A program made the position numbers and the translations under genes. The notes beneath the pieces were generated by a model. It ran no database searches. It was not told the origin of the DNA and saw only the letters and a program-made list of their open reading frames with translations. Of a DNA stretch of 64,000 nucleotides, positions 31,841-40,874 are shown one piece after another; the first letter of the stretch is position 1; every line of letters begins with the position of its first letter. The DNA lies in contig CADBEN010000002.1 of assembly GCA_902793685.1 (NCBI GenBank), forward strand, positions 1 to 64,000, given 5' to 3'. Source of the stretch: an uncultured Lachnospiraceae bacterium. Its GTDB lineage: Bacteria; Bacillota; Clostridia; Lachnospirales; Lachnospiraceae.

Positions 31841-33058
31841 GTTGTCTGGCTGATCTTCCGGGATCACTTCCAGCACTTCGGCCCTGACCCTTCCGTCACG
31901 GAACCTAACGTCAAGGATCCTGCCCGCGGCGGTCTCTCCCACCGTCTTCACCGCGTGTCCGTCCTCGTCCGCCACATAGGCGAAGCCGCCCTTCAGGCGC
32001 TCCAGAGGCGAAAGCATCCGGAGACGCTCCGTGTCCCTGGCGAAGCGGTGCGACGTCCTGAGATACTTTTCCTTCATCGCCGCGGCGAGGGCAAGCCGGA
32101 GTTCTTCACAGCGGCTTCTCCGCTCCCGGACCAGGCTGCCCGGGGAATGGAGACGGAGCCGCAGCTCCCGCTCTCTCAGCACTGCGCGGTACCGGTCCAG
32201 CTTCCGCCGCATGGCGCTCTCCAGCGCTTCCCGGTCTCCCTGAAGATCCCGGAGGAACTGCATGATGTCCGGGACCGCCAGCTCCGCAGCGGCGCTGGGC
32301 GTCGGGGCCCGGAGGTCCGCGGCGAAGTCCGCGATGGTGAAATCCGTCTCGTGGCCCACCGCAGAAATGACCGGTGTCTCACATTCAAAAATGGCCCGGG
32401 CGACCCGTTCTTCGTTGAAAGCCCAGAGATCCTCGATGGAACCGCCGCCGCGGCCGCAGATGATCACATCCACCCCGTACCTGTCCAGCGTCCTGATGCC
32501 GCGGACGATACTGTCCGCCGCCCGTTCTCCCTGGACCGTCGCCGGGTACAGCACAAGTCTGATGTAAGGATCCCGCCGGGTCGAGACATTGATGATGTCC
32601 CGGATCGCCGCGCCGGTCCGCGCCGTCACGATCCCGACTGAGCTCACATACTTCGGGATGGGCTTTTTGTATTCCGGCGCGAACATGCCCATCTCTTCCA
32701 GCTCCCGCTTCAGGCGGAGAAACTCGGCATAGAGATCTCCGCGCCCCTCCTCCTCAATGGAAGAGGCGTAAAGCTGATAGACTCCGCCGCGCTCATAGAC
32801 CTCGACGGAGCCGGTCACGACTACCTTCAGCCCTTCGCGCAGTTCAAAGGAGAGGCCTCTGCGCTGTCCTGCGAACATGACCGCTGCCAGGGTCCCTCCC
32901 TGATCCTTCATTGTGAAATAGATATGCCCCGAACTGTGGTACTTCACGTTCGAGAGCTCTCCGCGCACGCGGATGCGCCGCAGGACAAAGTCCTCCCGGA
33001 ACAGATGTCCGAGATAGGAATTCACCTGACTGACGCTGTAAATGTTTTTTTCTGCCAT
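31829..33058 (-). CDS. xseA: Exodeoxyribonuclease VII large subunit
   Basis: A 409-residue XseA, catalytic subunit of exonuclease VII. It has an N-terminal OB fold (VSQVNSYLGHLFREDFVLRR to YHSSGHIYFTMKDQGG), then VGIVTARTGAAIRDIINV, the conserved RGGGSIEDLWAFNEE and SAVGHETDFTIADFAADLR, followed by a long helical part rich in Arg/Glu. It stands 15 nt after nusB and about 100 bp before xseB. The last codons belong to an 8-bp tandem repeat. Confidence 0.95.
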   Translation of the reverse strand: MAEKNIYSVSQVNSYLGHLFREDFVLRRIRVRGELSNVKYHSSGHIYFTMKDQGGTLAAVMFAGQRRGLSFELREGLKVVVTGSVEVYERGGVYQLYASSIEEEGRGDLYAEFLRLKRELEEMGMFAPEYKKPIPKYVSSVGIVTARTGAAIRDIINVSTRRDPYIRLVLYPATVQGERAADSIVRGIRTLDRYGVDVIICGRGGGSIEDLWAFNEERVARAIFECETPVISAVGHETDFTIADFAADLRAPTPSAAAELAVPDIMQFLRDLQGDREALESAMRRKLDRYRAVLRERELRLRLHSPGSLVRERRSRCEELRLALAAAMKEKYLRTSHRFARDTERLRMLSPLERLKGGFAYVADEDGHAVKTVGETAAGRILDVRFRDGRVRAEVLEVIPEDQPDNGKQ

Positions 33059-33073
33059 GGCTCAGGGATCTGT

Positions 33074-33544
33074 TCAGACCAGCTTTGCAAGGATCCCGTT
33101 GACAAACACGGGCGACTCGTCGCCGCCGAATTTCCTGGCAAGCTCCACCGCTTCGTTGATGGCCACCTTCTCCGGGACCGCGTCGTCAAACCTGATCTCA
33201 TAGGCCGCCAGACGGAGCACCGTAAGCTCCACCTTTCCCATGCGGCGAAGGCTCCAGCCCTCCGAGACCTCTCCCAGCATGCGGTCGATCTCCGGAAGCT
33301 TTTCCAGAATCGCATCTACCCGGGTACGGCACTCCTGCTCCTCCTCCGGGGAAAGCTCCACCAGATGCAGGACCTCTGTCGAGCCGCTCTCATCCGTCTC
33401 TTCTTCTTTTTCAGACCGGAAATAGTCCTCGATCTGCTCTTCCGCCTCCTCCGGCGGATAGAAGTCCGTGCAGAACAGCAGTTTGAAGCAGTGTTCCCGG
33501 AGTGTTCTTCTAGTCATGGAATGTGCCATTCGTATTTCCTTTCC
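33074..33544 (-). CDS. nusB: Transcription antitermination factor NusB
   Basis: A 156-residue all-helical NusB, part of the rRNA antitermination complex with NusE (S10). The N-terminus MTRRTLREHCFKLLFCTDFY and C-terminus NEAVELARKFGGDESPVFVN followed by GILAKL are typical; the middle is more acidic than usual. The ATG at 33544 (MAHSM) has AAAGGAAA just upstream; ATG 33532 is the alternative. A possible promoter lies about 65 nt upstream (TTGTGG, 17 bp, TACACT), at the gap after addA, so nusB may begin the cluster. Confidence 0.93.
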   Translation of the reverse strand, partial: GKEIRMAHSMTRRTLREHCFKLLFCTDFYPPEEAEEQIEDYFRSEKEEETDESGSTEVLHLVELSPEEEQECRTRVDAILEKLPEIDRMLGEVSEGWSLRRMGKVELTVLRLAAYEIRFDDAVPEKVAINEAVELARKFGGDESPVFVNGILAKLV

Positions 33545-33580
33545 TCTGCGTGACGCTTCCTGTTCCGTCAACTGCAGACA

Positions 33581-33612
33581 GTTACGAACAGTGTACAACA
33601 AATTCCCTGTTT
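33581..33612 (-). promoter_or_regulatory. Possible promoter of the nusB cluster
   Basis: On the minus strand TTGTGG and TACACT are 17 bp apart in the 144-bp gap between addA and nusB. The -10 element fits sigma-A consensus well and the -35 fairly. No other candidate in the gap is better. Confidence 0.4.
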
Positions 33613-33688
33613 CCACAAGTTTGCGCAGACTGTCCGCGGCTTTGGCCATGGGTGCGTCAGAATGCCCCCAGCCTCGGCAAAGCGTGGT

Positions 33689-36600
33689 TCAGGCTTTAAT
33701 TTCCCTGCCCAGGGCGAAGCTCCAGAGCATACGCTCCTTCACCGGCAGATCCTCGATGGCTTCCAGGGCACGGACATAATAGTCCAGCTGGATCCGGTAG
33801 CGGTCTCCCAGTTCCTCCGGGGAAATGCCCCGGTCGGTCTTGTAGTCCGCCAGGACGATCTCTCCGTCCTCCTCGAACCAGGCGTCGATGATTCCCTGGA
33901 TCATGACCGGCTCGTCCGTATCCCAGGCGGGATCCACCTCCCGTGCCGGGACTGTCATCCGGAAGGGCGACTCCCGGTGAAGCTTCCCGGAAAGGGCCGC
34001 AGTCTTCATCCTGCCGTACAGTCCGGAACGGAAAAAGGATGCAAAGTCCTCCGGATGAAGGATCTCCGCCTCTTCCGGCGTAAAGATTCCTTCCGCCGTC
34101 TTTTCCTTCAGGAAGCCTTCGAGTGTTTCCGTGCCGGAAACGCGGCTGTAGTCCAGAAGCTCCATGACCTTGTGGTACAGTGTGCCGCGTGCCATGCCCG
34201 CCTCCTGGGCGGCTTTGAGGACTGCCGCCCTTTCCTTCGTGTCCGGAAACGCTGCCACGTCCTCTTTCCTTTCCGCGATCCGGACGTTTTCGGGAAGCGA
34301 TGCCGCTCTCTCCTCCGGGACCCAGGCGGCCTCAGGCAGTTCTTCCTCCTCCGGATCGTTCCGGTGCTTTAACTGGGATACCGAGAGGGAGGTGTGCAGC
34401 GTGATATCCGGGATCCATCCGTATTCCGCGGCGAGATGCCGGAACAGCGCCTGCTCCGCGGGGCCTGCCTGCGTGTCCTTCAGGGTTTCCAGCGCCTTCC
34501 GGAGTCCAGACACCGTCTCCGCCGTGACCGCCTCCGCCGCGTTCAGCAGCTCAGGCTTCAGCACTTCCGTGCGGATCCGGCAGCGGTCGCTCCTTCCGCG
34601 CATGGCGAGAAGGATCCAGTCCAGGAAGGATTTCGCGGAGCGGATCTCCGGCATGGAAGCCGTCCGGTCCTCCGGCTCTCCGTACAGGGGCGCAAGAAGG
34701 GTGTCCGCATCATCCGGGGCGGCCGTCAGGATCAGTTTTTCCTTCGCGCGGGTCATCGCCACATAGAGGACTCTCAGCTCCTCACCCAGGCTCTCTGCCT
34801 TCAGATGGCCGGCAAGGATCTGCTTTTTTACGGAGGACCGCTTCACCGGGAGAAAAGCGTCCCGGACATCCGCCGCAAGGCCGAATTCCGGATCGCAGAC
34901 GATAAACTCGGAAGAATCTCTGATATTAAACTGCTTGTTCATGCCGGCCAGGAACACCACCGGGAACTCCAGTCCCTTGGACTTGTGGATGCTCAGGATC
35001 CGCACCGCGCCTCCGGCAGCGGCTCCGGATGCCTCCCCGAAATCCCTGTCGTATTTTTTCAGGGTCTCGATGTACCGCACAAAGTCAAACAGGCCCCGGT
35101 AACCGGTCTGTTCGTAGTCCGATGCCTTGGCGACCAGCATATCCAGGTTCGCGCGGCGCACCGCGCCCCCGGGAAGGGCCGAGGCGTAGTCATAATAGCC
35201 GGTCTCCTCCAGCACATTCCGGAGAAGGGCGGCGACGCTGAGGGAAACTGCCTGGTCCGCCGTATGCCGGATCAGCGCGAGGCCGCCGCGAAGCTTCGCC
35301 GCAGCTTCCGGATACCGCTCCGATCCGCAGACCGTCTGCAGCCGGTAATACAGGGGAAGATGCGCGCTCCGTTCCGGCGTCTGCGCTCTTTCCGCTTCTG
35401 CCGTGAGAAGCGCGAGTTCCTCGTCCGTCAGTCCGCAGAGAGGGGAATGGAGGACCGCCGCCAGGGCAATGTCGTTCAGCGGGTCATCCGCGGCGCTGAG
35501 AAGGCTCAGGACAGTCCGGATCTCCAGCGCGTCAAAATATCCCTGACTTTGTTCCGCCACGGCCGGGATCCCTTCTCTGGCCAGAGTCTCCACATACTGC
35601 TCTGCCCGGCCGCGGAGGGCCCGGAGCAGGATCACGATGTCTCCGTAAGCCAGGGGCCGCAGGGTTCCCGTTTCCCGGTCACTGAGCCTGAGTCCGGTGT
35701 CCGGGTCCGTCAGTTCCCGGATCCGTCCGGCAATAAGTCCTGCCTCGATCTCCGGCCGTTCCTCGTCGCCGTCACTGGCCGCGGCGGATGTGAGAAGCAG
35801 CTCAGTCATGTATTCCCCCGGGCTTTCCGGCGCCGGGAATTCCGCGCCGGGATAAAGCGCGGCGTCGCTGTCATACAGGATCCCGCCTGTCTCCGGGGCC
35901 ATCAGCTGTGAGAAGACCGCGTTGCAGCTGTCCAGCACTTCCTTCCGGCTCCGGAAGTTTTTCCGGAGGTCCACACGGGTGTCCGTCCCCTCCGGGAGCG
36001 GTTCCGCAGCGAGGCTGTCCTGCCGGAAGGTCCGGTACTTTTCCGTAAAGAGCTTCGGCCGTGCCTGGCGGAAGGCATAGATGGACTGCTTGACGTCGCC
36101 TACCAGGAACAGGTTTCCGTGCTCCATCGCCCGGATCAGCTGTTCCTGCACTTCATTCGAATCCTGGTATTCATCCACATAGATCTCGTCAAAGCGGTCC
36201 CGGTACTCTTCCGCAATGGCGGAAGGAACGCGGATGCCGTCCTTCTCCTCCCAGAGAAGGGAAAGGGCCAGGTGCTCGAGATCTGAAAAATCCAGAAGGT
36301 TTCCTGCGCGTTTTCTGGCAGTGTAGCGTTCCCGGAAGCTTAAGACCAGGTCCCGGATCACGCCGGCGGTCTCCGCCTCGGCGGAAAACTCCGCCCGGAG
36401 TTCCTCACTGTCCTGCAGACCTTCGATCTTCAGGGCTGCCGCTTTGATTCCCTTTTTCCAGCGCTCCCGAAGATCCTTTACGGTATCCTTATCCGGAGAA
36501 TCCGGTTCTGAGGCAGGCTTCCGGCTGAAAGTCGTCCACTTCCCGAAGCTGTCCAGCGCTGCCCCGATGCTTCTTAAGTCTCCGGCTTCAGAGAGCTTCC

Positions 36601-37399
36601 GGAGCTTTTTCTCGTCGTCCTGAATGGCGGAAAGATACCAGAAGGGACCGCCGGGCTGTGCGCAGATCTCCTTTGCCCGGGCGGCGAGTCCCAGAAATCC
36701 CCGGGCTTCCTGCCGGATCTCCCCTGCAAGCCATTCCGCCCAGGGAGCATCCATACAGTCCTTTTCGCCGGACGCATAGTCCCGGCCTTCCCGGGCGCAC
36801 TGCTCCAGCCATTCCTCCGGCCAGGGCATGCTCTCCGAAAACTGCCAGATCTTCAGGATCCTGTCCCGCAGGCCGCTGTCGGTCTTTCCGCCGGAAAAGG
36901 TTTCGGAAAAGCGGTCAAAGGCAGGAGTATCCTCCTCAAAACAGGCTTCCAGCACCTCGTCCATGACATCCTGGCGCATGAGCAGCAGTTCTTCCTCGCT
37001 GCCCACCCTGAAAGCGGGATCCAGATCTGTCCGGTCAGCATGTTCCCGGATCAGAGAGAGACAGAAGCTGTCGATGGTGGTGATGGCCGCGCTGTCGATC
37101 AGCGCCGCCTGCCGGCGGAGCCTTGCGCAGAGGGCGGCATCGCCCCCTTTCTCCGGAGTCTTTTCCAGAAGGTCTTCCAGACTTTTCCGGATCCGCTCCC
37201 GCATTTCCGCCGCGGCAGCCCGGGTGAAGGTCATGACCAGCAGACGGTCCGCGTCCACAGGATGTGCGGCATCCGTGATACGCTGAACGATCCGCTCGGT
37301 CAGCACTGCCGTCTTTCCGCTTCCTGCCGCCGCAGACACGAGAAGGCGCCGGTTCCGGAGTTCTATGGCTCTCTTCTGTTCATCAGTCCAGTTCGGCAT
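33689..37399 (-). CDS. addA: ATP-dependent helicase/nuclease subunit A (AddA)
   Basis: A 1236-residue UvrD-like helicase with a C-terminal nuclease, partner of AddB in double-strand-break processing. Q-motif and Walker A (WTDEQKRAIE, SAAAGSGKTAVLTERIV at 22-38), YVDEYQDSNEVQEQLI as Walker B, VRILSIHKSKGLEFPVVFL and YVAMTRAKEKLILT as later helicase motifs, and the RecB-type nuclease signature VLADYKTDRG near the end are all present. ATG 37399 follows AGGAGG; a longer open frame upstream (to 37672) belongs to addB in another frame. It overlaps addB by 17 bp. Confidence 0.95.
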   Translation of the reverse strand: MPNWTDEQKRAIELRNRRLLVSAAAGSGKTAVLTERIVQRITDAAHPVDADRLLVMTFTRAAAAEMRERIRKSLEDLLEKTPEKGGDAALCARLRRQAALIDSAAITTIDSFCLSLIREHADRTDLDPAFRVGSEEELLLMRQDVMDEVLEACFEEDTPAFDRFSETFSGGKTDSGLRDRILKIWQFSESMPWPEEWLEQCAREGRDYASGEKDCMDAPWAEWLAGEIRQEARGFLGLAARAKEICAQPGGPFWYLSAIQDDEKKLRKLSEAGDLRSIGAALDSFGKWTTFSRKPASEPDSPDKDTVKDLRERWKKGIKAAALKIEGLQDSEELRAEFSAEAETAGVIRDLVLSFRERYTARKRAGNLLDFSDLEHLALSLLWEEKDGIRVPSAIAEEYRDRFDEIYVDEYQDSNEVQEQLIRAMEHGNLFLVGDVKQSIYAFRQARPKLFTEKYRTFRQDSLAAEPLPEGTDTRVDLRKNFRSRKEVLDSCNAVFSQLMAPETGGILYDSDAALYPGAEFPAPESPGEYMTELLLTSAAASDGDEERPEIEAGLIAGRIRELTDPDTGLRLSDRETGTLRPLAYGDIVILLRALRGRAEQYVETLAREGIPAVAEQSQGYFDALEIRTVLSLLSAADDPLNDIALAAVLHSPLCGLTDEELALLTAEAERAQTPERSAHLPLYYRLQTVCGSERYPEAAAKLRGGLALIRHTADQAVSLSVAALLRNVLEETGYYDYASALPGGAVRRANLDMLVAKASDYEQTGYRGLFDFVRYIETLKKYDRDFGEASGAAAGGAVRILSIHKSKGLEFPVVFLAGMNKQFNIRDSSEFIVCDPEFGLAADVRDAFLPVKRSSVKKQILAGHLKAESLGEELRVLYVAMTRAKEKLILTAAPDDADTLLAPLYGEPEDRTASMPEIRSAKSFLDWILLAMRGRSDRCRIRTEVLKPELLNAAEAVTAETVSGLRKALETLKDTQAGPAEQALFRHLAAEYGWIPDITLHTSLSVSQLKHRNDPEEEELPEAAWVPEERAASLPENVRIAERKEDVAAFPDTKERAAVLKAAQEAGMARGTLYHKVMELLDYSRVSGTETLEGFLKEKTAEGIFTPEEAEILHPEDFASFFRSGLYGRMKTAALSGKLHRESPFRMTVPAREVDPAWDTDEPVMIQGIIDAWFEEDGEIVLADYKTDRGISPEELGDRYRIQLDYYVRALEAIEDLPVKERMLWSFALGREIKA

Positions 37400-40300
37400 G
37401 GCTGCCTCCTTCGTTTTCCTGTTCCCGGTCCGGCCCCGGTGTGTCTTCCGGTTCCCGGTCCGGCGCACTTTCCCTGATCCTGAGCCAGACCTCGCCCGCG
37501 TCTTTCTTTCCGTTCTTCCTGATCCGGAAACCCCCGCTTCTCCTGTCGTAGCCGCAGACTGCCCGGTAAGGACAGTAGGTGCAGGCCTGGGACTTTTCCT
37601 CGGTGAGCGGCACTGCCTCCGTCTCGCCGGAAAGGATCCGGCTGCCGGCATTAACCGCTTCCTTCCGGACAAAAGTCCGGAGATCGTCGAACTGCTTCCG
37701 GAAAGCGGCTCCGTCCCCGGCGGGACTGCCGCCTTTATAGCTGAGGGGAAGGATCTCCGTCATTTCCGGCCCGTCCGGTGAGAGATGCTTCAGTGCGTCG
37801 GGCTCCACATTCACAAGTCCGCTGGGGCGGAGCTCCTTCATCAGTTTTGATCCCAGCCTGTCCGGGTTGTCCCCCGGGTCCTGCCGGAGCACCGGATCCG
37901 CCAGCGGCTCGTAGAACACCGCGCCGGGAACGATCTCCTTTCCCGGATACCTCTGTTCCAGGAGCTCAGTCATCGCGTCCAGATACAGGATCAGCTGGAT
38001 CTGGGATCCGCTCAGGATCCGGAAGGGCTCCCAGGTGGTGTTCCCCGTCTTGTAGTCGATGATCTTCACATAGATCTTCCCGCCGTCCTCACAGATGTCC
38101 ACCCGGTCCGTAGTGCCGCGGAGCGCAAGGGTCCCGTGCTCCAGCGGTATGCTGAGCCGCTGATTTCCTTTCGCGCCGTCAAAGTGCTGCTCGTACGCGT
38201 AGGGGCGGTAATCTCCCCGGCGGAGCTGTTCCGCAAAATAGGAAATGCTGCGGGTGACGATCTTCCGTACCCGCTTCAGGAGCCACTGGTTCCGGGCCGT
38301 GTCCGTGTAGAGCCCGCCGGCATCCTGGAGCGCAGCTTCTTCCGTGCTTCTTCCGGCCAGGTCCGCCAGTCCCTCCTCGTCCAGCTTCCGTATGTCCAGT
38401 CCTTCCCGCTCCGCATGGAGAAAGGCAAGCTGGACCGCCCGGTGGGCGAGGGTCCCGAGGTCCGCGCTGCTGATCTCAAAAATGCGTTTCTCCTGCAGGG
38501 ACAGCCCGTACTGCAGGAAATGCCTGCAGGCGCAGCGGCTGAAGGTCTCGAGCCTTGTGACGCTTCCGGAAAGCAGATCTCCGTACAGAAGTTCCGCCGT
38601 CTCCGGGGTCAGGCCGCCGCCGTCATAGAACCATGCCGCGGCATCGATCAGCCGTTCCGCCGTCTCCTTTCTTCCGGGATCCGCGCAGTATCCGGTCAGC
38701 AGGGCGGCAGTGCTGTCCAGAAGCCCGGCGGCCGCCTCCTCCCCGTCGGGGAGTGCGGCGCGGATCTCCGTCAGCTTCGAGGTCAGAAGGCGTCTTGCCT
38801 GGAGTTCCGACCAGAGCTCTGTCTCCCCGTTCCAGTACCGTTCCCGGAGATCCGGGAACAGGTTCTTCAGCCGTGTCAGGATGCCCGAAGGGCGCAGGAC
38901 CTTCCCGTCCCGGCCGGTCTCCGCGCAGGAAAGATACAGCTGTTCCTCCGGCTGCGTCAGGACCCGGTACAGGTAAAAACGCTGGATCCAGAGATCCTCC
39001 TTCGCCGTCGGAGCAAGACTGATCTTAAGGGAAGCCAGTGCTTCCTTCTCCCGGTCGGTCAGTATGCAGCCCTCCTGCTTCAGCTTCGGGATCAGGCCGT
39101 CGTTCATACCGAGAAACAGGAGCGCCCGGATCTCGGAAAGGCGGGTGCGGGTGATATCTCCCACCGCGACCCGGTCCGCGAAGGCAGGGATCTGCCCCAC
39201 CTTCACCTCCGCAAGCCCGGCCTCCAGAATGCCGCGCATGTCGTCTCTCCCGAGCTCCTCGTCCCCGAGGAGCGTCTCCATCTCGGTCAGGATCCGGACA
39301 GTCTCCGGATAGACCCGCTCATATTCCCGGACGTGTTCGGCATCGCCCGCTTCCGCGAAGCGCGTCTTCCACTGCTCCAGCGTGCTTTCCGCGCCGGTCT
39401 CCTCCATCAGCCTGCGGAGGCATGCGCTGACTGCGCCCACCGTGGCCTTTCCGTCTTGAAACACCGTGCGGAGGGGCTCCAGCAGAAGGACCGCCCGCTG
39501 ACGGAAGGTGTTCAGTGCCTCCAGATCGATCCAGTCCAGATCTGCCGGGAGATATTCCCAGGCCCCGGACAGTTTTCCGTAGCTTCGGATCCCGCAGCGC
39601 TCCATATAGGATGCGCAGACAGGGATCATGCGGTCCGGATCCGGGATGAGGCCGCACTTCAGGAAACGCAGGAAGCTCCGGGCAGAATACCGGTCCGCCA
39701 CGCACTCCAGCGCCGCGCGGAGCATCTCCGGCAGGGGGTTCGCGGCTACAGACAGGCTCCGGTCTGAATAGAACGGGATGCCCTGACGCAGGAATTCGTG
39801 CCGGAGCTCCGGCTCGTAGTTTTCAAAATCCGCGGAGATCACCGCGATCTCCCGGTAACGGTATCCCTCCGACTTTACCAGGCGGAGGATCTCCGCGGCC
39901 GCTGCCGCGGCTTCTTCCGCAGGCGTCCCCGCAGTACAGACTGTGATCCCCTCCGGGGTCCCGGGGCAGACCGCGCCGTCATACCGCAGGAAATGCTCCT
40001 CCAGGAAGGAAAGGGCAGGCGCCTTGGCGAAACGGTACTTTTCCCGCAGAAACAGGTCCTCCCCGCGGGGGATGGAGAGATCTGCAGCGAGCCGGGCGAT
40101 CTTCTGCGTCATCTCCGCACTCATGCGGAACAGGTCCTCCGCCGCCGGGATCCGGTAAGGATCCGCGTCCGCGCCGATGGTGACCGTAAAACGAAGCTCT
40201 GCTGCCAGGGGCAGCAGGGTCCCGATGACCCTGTACTGGACCGGCGTAAAGCCGGTGAAGCCGTCCAGAAGAAACACTGCGTCCCGGACCAGCCGGCTCT

Positions 40301-40874
40301 GAGGAAGATACCGGCACAGCATGGGCAGCAGCTCCTCCGCCGGGATCCTGTCGGAGGTGACGAATTCCCGGAAGGCGCCGTAGAGCACCGAAAGGTCACA
40401 GAGCTTCTGCCGGAGGGGCAGCCGTACCGTGCCGGAGCTGTCCTCCGCCGCCCGGTCCAGCATCTCCGGCGTCACCCCGTACTGGTAAAACTCGGAGATC
40501 ATGGATTTCACATGGGCAGTGAATCCCGCCTGGCGCAGCCGGTGCCGCCAGACCGTCAGCCGGTCCGCTTCCGCGGCCGCAACTCTACGGAGCACCATCG
40601 CTTTGCCCGTATCGTCCATGATGCCCGGGCTGCGGACGCCGCACTCCTCAAAGATCCGCCATGCCAGGCGGTTAAAGCTCAGGACCTCGATATTCGCGGA
40701 AGCATGCTTCGGATGAAGCTCCAGCATGCGCTTCTGCATCATCATCCCGTACTGCTCCGGGACCAGAAGAAAGAAATGACGTTCCTTCTGCTCCAGGGAT
40801 TCCCGGATCACGGTCCGGAACGCGTGCTCCGTCTTCCCGCTCCCGGCAGGTCCGAATACAAAGCTGTAGCTCAT
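37383..40874 (-). CDS. addB: ATP-dependent nuclease subunit B (AddB)
   Basis: A 1163-residue AddB. The N-terminal Walker A FGPAGSGKTE is at residues 7-16; the helicase-like body is degenerate as in the family. The C-terminal RecB-type nuclease (KIIDYKTGNTTWEPFRILSG) is flanked by the four cysteines of a 4Fe-4S staple: one in CRHFLQYGLSLQEKR and three in CTYCPYRAVCGYD. With AddA it resects ends to a recombination hotspot. Its start overlaps the end of a metallophosphoesterase gene by 4 bp. Confidence 0.94.
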   Translation of the reverse strand: MSYSFVFGPAGSGKTEHAFRTVIRESLEQKERHFFLLVPEQYGMMMQKRMLELHPKHASANIEVLSFNRLAWRIFEECGVRSPGIMDDTGKAMVLRRVAAAEADRLTVWRHRLRQAGFTAHVKSMISEFYQYGVTPEMLDRAAEDSSGTVRLPLRQKLCDLSVLYGAFREFVTSDRIPAEELLPMLCRYLPQSRLVRDAVFLLDGFTGFTPVQYRVIGTLLPLAAELRFTVTIGADADPYRIPAAEDLFRMSAEMTQKIARLAADLSIPRGEDLFLREKYRFAKAPALSFLEEHFLRYDGAVCPGTPEGITVCTAGTPAEEAAAAAAEILRLVKSEGYRYREIAVISADFENYEPELRHEFLRQGIPFYSDRSLSVAANPLPEMLRAALECVADRYSARSFLRFLKCGLIPDPDRMIPVCASYMERCGIRSYGKLSGAWEYLPADLDWIDLEALNTFRQRAVLLLEPLRTVFQDGKATVGAVSACLRRLMEETGAESTLEQWKTRFAEAGDAEHVREYERVYPETVRILTEMETLLGDEELGRDDMRGILEAGLAEVKVGQIPAFADRVAVGDITRTRLSEIRALLFLGMNDGLIPKLKQEGCILTDREKEALASLKISLAPTAKEDLWIQRFYLYRVLTQPEEQLYLSCAETGRDGKVLRPSGILTRLKNLFPDLRERYWNGETELWSELQARRLLTSKLTEIRAALPDGEEAAAGLLDSTAALLTGYCADPGRKETAERLIDAAAWFYDGGGLTPETAELLYGDLLSGSVTRLETFSRCACRHFLQYGLSLQEKRIFEISSADLGTLAHRAVQLAFLHAEREGLDIRKLDEEGLADLAGRSTEEAALQDAGGLYTDTARNQWLLKRVRKIVTRSISYFAEQLRRGDYRPYAYEQHFDGAKGNQRLSIPLEHGTLALRGTTDRVDICEDGGKIYVKIIDYKTGNTTWEPFRILSGSQIQLILYLDAMTELLEQRYPGKEIVPGAVFYEPLADPVLRQDPGDNPDRLGSKLMKELRPSGLVNVEPDALKHLSPDGPEMTEILPLSYKGGSPAGDGAAFRKQFDDLRTFVRKEAVNAGSRILSGETEAVPLTEEKSQACTYCPYRAVCGYDRRSGGFRIRKNGKKDAGEVWLRIRESAPDREPEDTPGPDREQENEGGSHAELD

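Noticed and set aside
37400-37672. N-terminal extension of AddA
   Set aside because: The region codes for the C-terminus of AddB in another frame; AddA starts at MPNWTDEQKR with AGGAGG.
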